This document shows positions 63,871-64,000 of a stretch of DNA of 64,000 nucleotides, piece after piece. This DNA is from Zavarzinella formosa DSM 19928 (GTDB lineage: Bacteria; Planctomycetota; Planctomycetia; Gemmatales; Gemmataceae). Below the pieces are notes generated by a model, which did no database searches, was not told the origin of the DNA, and saw only the letters and a list, made by a program, of their open reading frames with translations. The stretch covers positions 629,373-693,372 of the forward strand of contig NZ_JH636442.1 in NCBI RefSeq assembly GCF_000255705.1, read 5' to 3'. Numbering within the stretch: the first letter of the stretch is position 1; the number at the start of each line of letters is the position of its first letter. Position numbers and translations under genes: made by a program.

Positions 63871-64000
63871 CGGTTCCGAGAGTCAGATTAATCATCTGAT
63901 CCGGATTTCGGGATCCGTTGCAAGCCGAGCGTGTCCCGATTTGTGTTTCGCGGGCTAAATAGCTCCCACTCGGAACGAAAGTGCGAGTTTGCCGAAAAAC
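63871..64000. other. Terminal stretch without features
   Basis: The last 130 bases hold no supportable gene. A weak 6-bp stem (TCAGAT / ATCTGA, near 63880) follows the last gene and lacks a T-run. Confidence 0.4.

Overview
The window looks like a piece of a Planctomycetes chromosome, most likely from a Gemmata-like relative. The evidence is gene content: planctomycete cytochrome/DUF1549/DUF1553 and DUF1501 proteins, an Uma2-family protein, giant BatA/VWA and DUF4175 membrane proteins, futalosine-pathway menaquinone synthesis (MqnE), HpnC/HpnD, NPCBM and HEAT-repeat secreted proteins, and a repeat-rich exported protein with the N-terminal motif LELRDVPA. No rRNA, tRNA or CRISPR array was seen.

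Layout. 1-5614 (minus): a secreted catabolic-type operon running WD40/cytochrome protein, PSD1 protein, Uma2 protein and DUF1501 protein (cut by the window edge), the last three joined by 4-bp overlaps. 5787-13218: housekeeping genes, namely FabH, a DUF4058-like protein, MqnE, a YcjX/YcjF-type GTPase and membrane partner, an NPCBM protein and a small conserved protein. 13278-24519 (minus): a four-gene envelope operon of a double-VWA BatA-like giant, a DUF4175-like coiled-coil giant, a Met/Pro/Gly repeat protein and a prenyltransferase-repeat protein. 24667-31455 (plus): a TetR regulator under a striking double operator, followed by HlyD adaptor, ABC ATPase and two FtsX-type permeases, which together would form a MacAB/DevBCA-like tripartite exporter. 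31539-32437: two FKBP isomerases ending at a clear terminator. 32462-35893 (minus): class IV aminotransferase and a HEAT/propeller protein. 36026-37803: HpnC-HpnD. 37804-40543 (minus): PseB-like dehydratase and a capsule-type protein.

From about 40.6 to 59.7 kb the character changes to an accessory region. It holds decayed pieces of three transposase families (ISAs1, IS630, IS66), a frameshifted HTH fragment, long non-coding gaps and several genes I do not recognise. Within it lie a three-gene cassette of small and coiled-coil proteins, a divergent pair (a protein with a duplicated 75-residue unit and a membrane-anchored FGE/SUMF1-like protein), a tight gene pair of an AAA ATPase with a TOPRIM-like C-terminus and a cytosine-5 DNA methyltransferase followed by an RlaP-like nucleotidyltransferase, and a DarB-like 1838-residue methyltransferase-helicase divergent from a small protein across a perfect 16-bp inverted repeat. 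These last two loci are the best candidates for genome-defence or anti-restriction functions.

59816-63870 carries a large exported protein with three copies of a carbohydrate-binding-like module, Ig-like spacers, an SdrD B-like domain and a C-terminal serine-hydrolase-like domain, followed 5 bp later by a small unknown gene.

Start codons were chosen by Shine-Dalgarno-like sequence and family alignment from memory. No database search was possible, so family names rest on recognised motifs.
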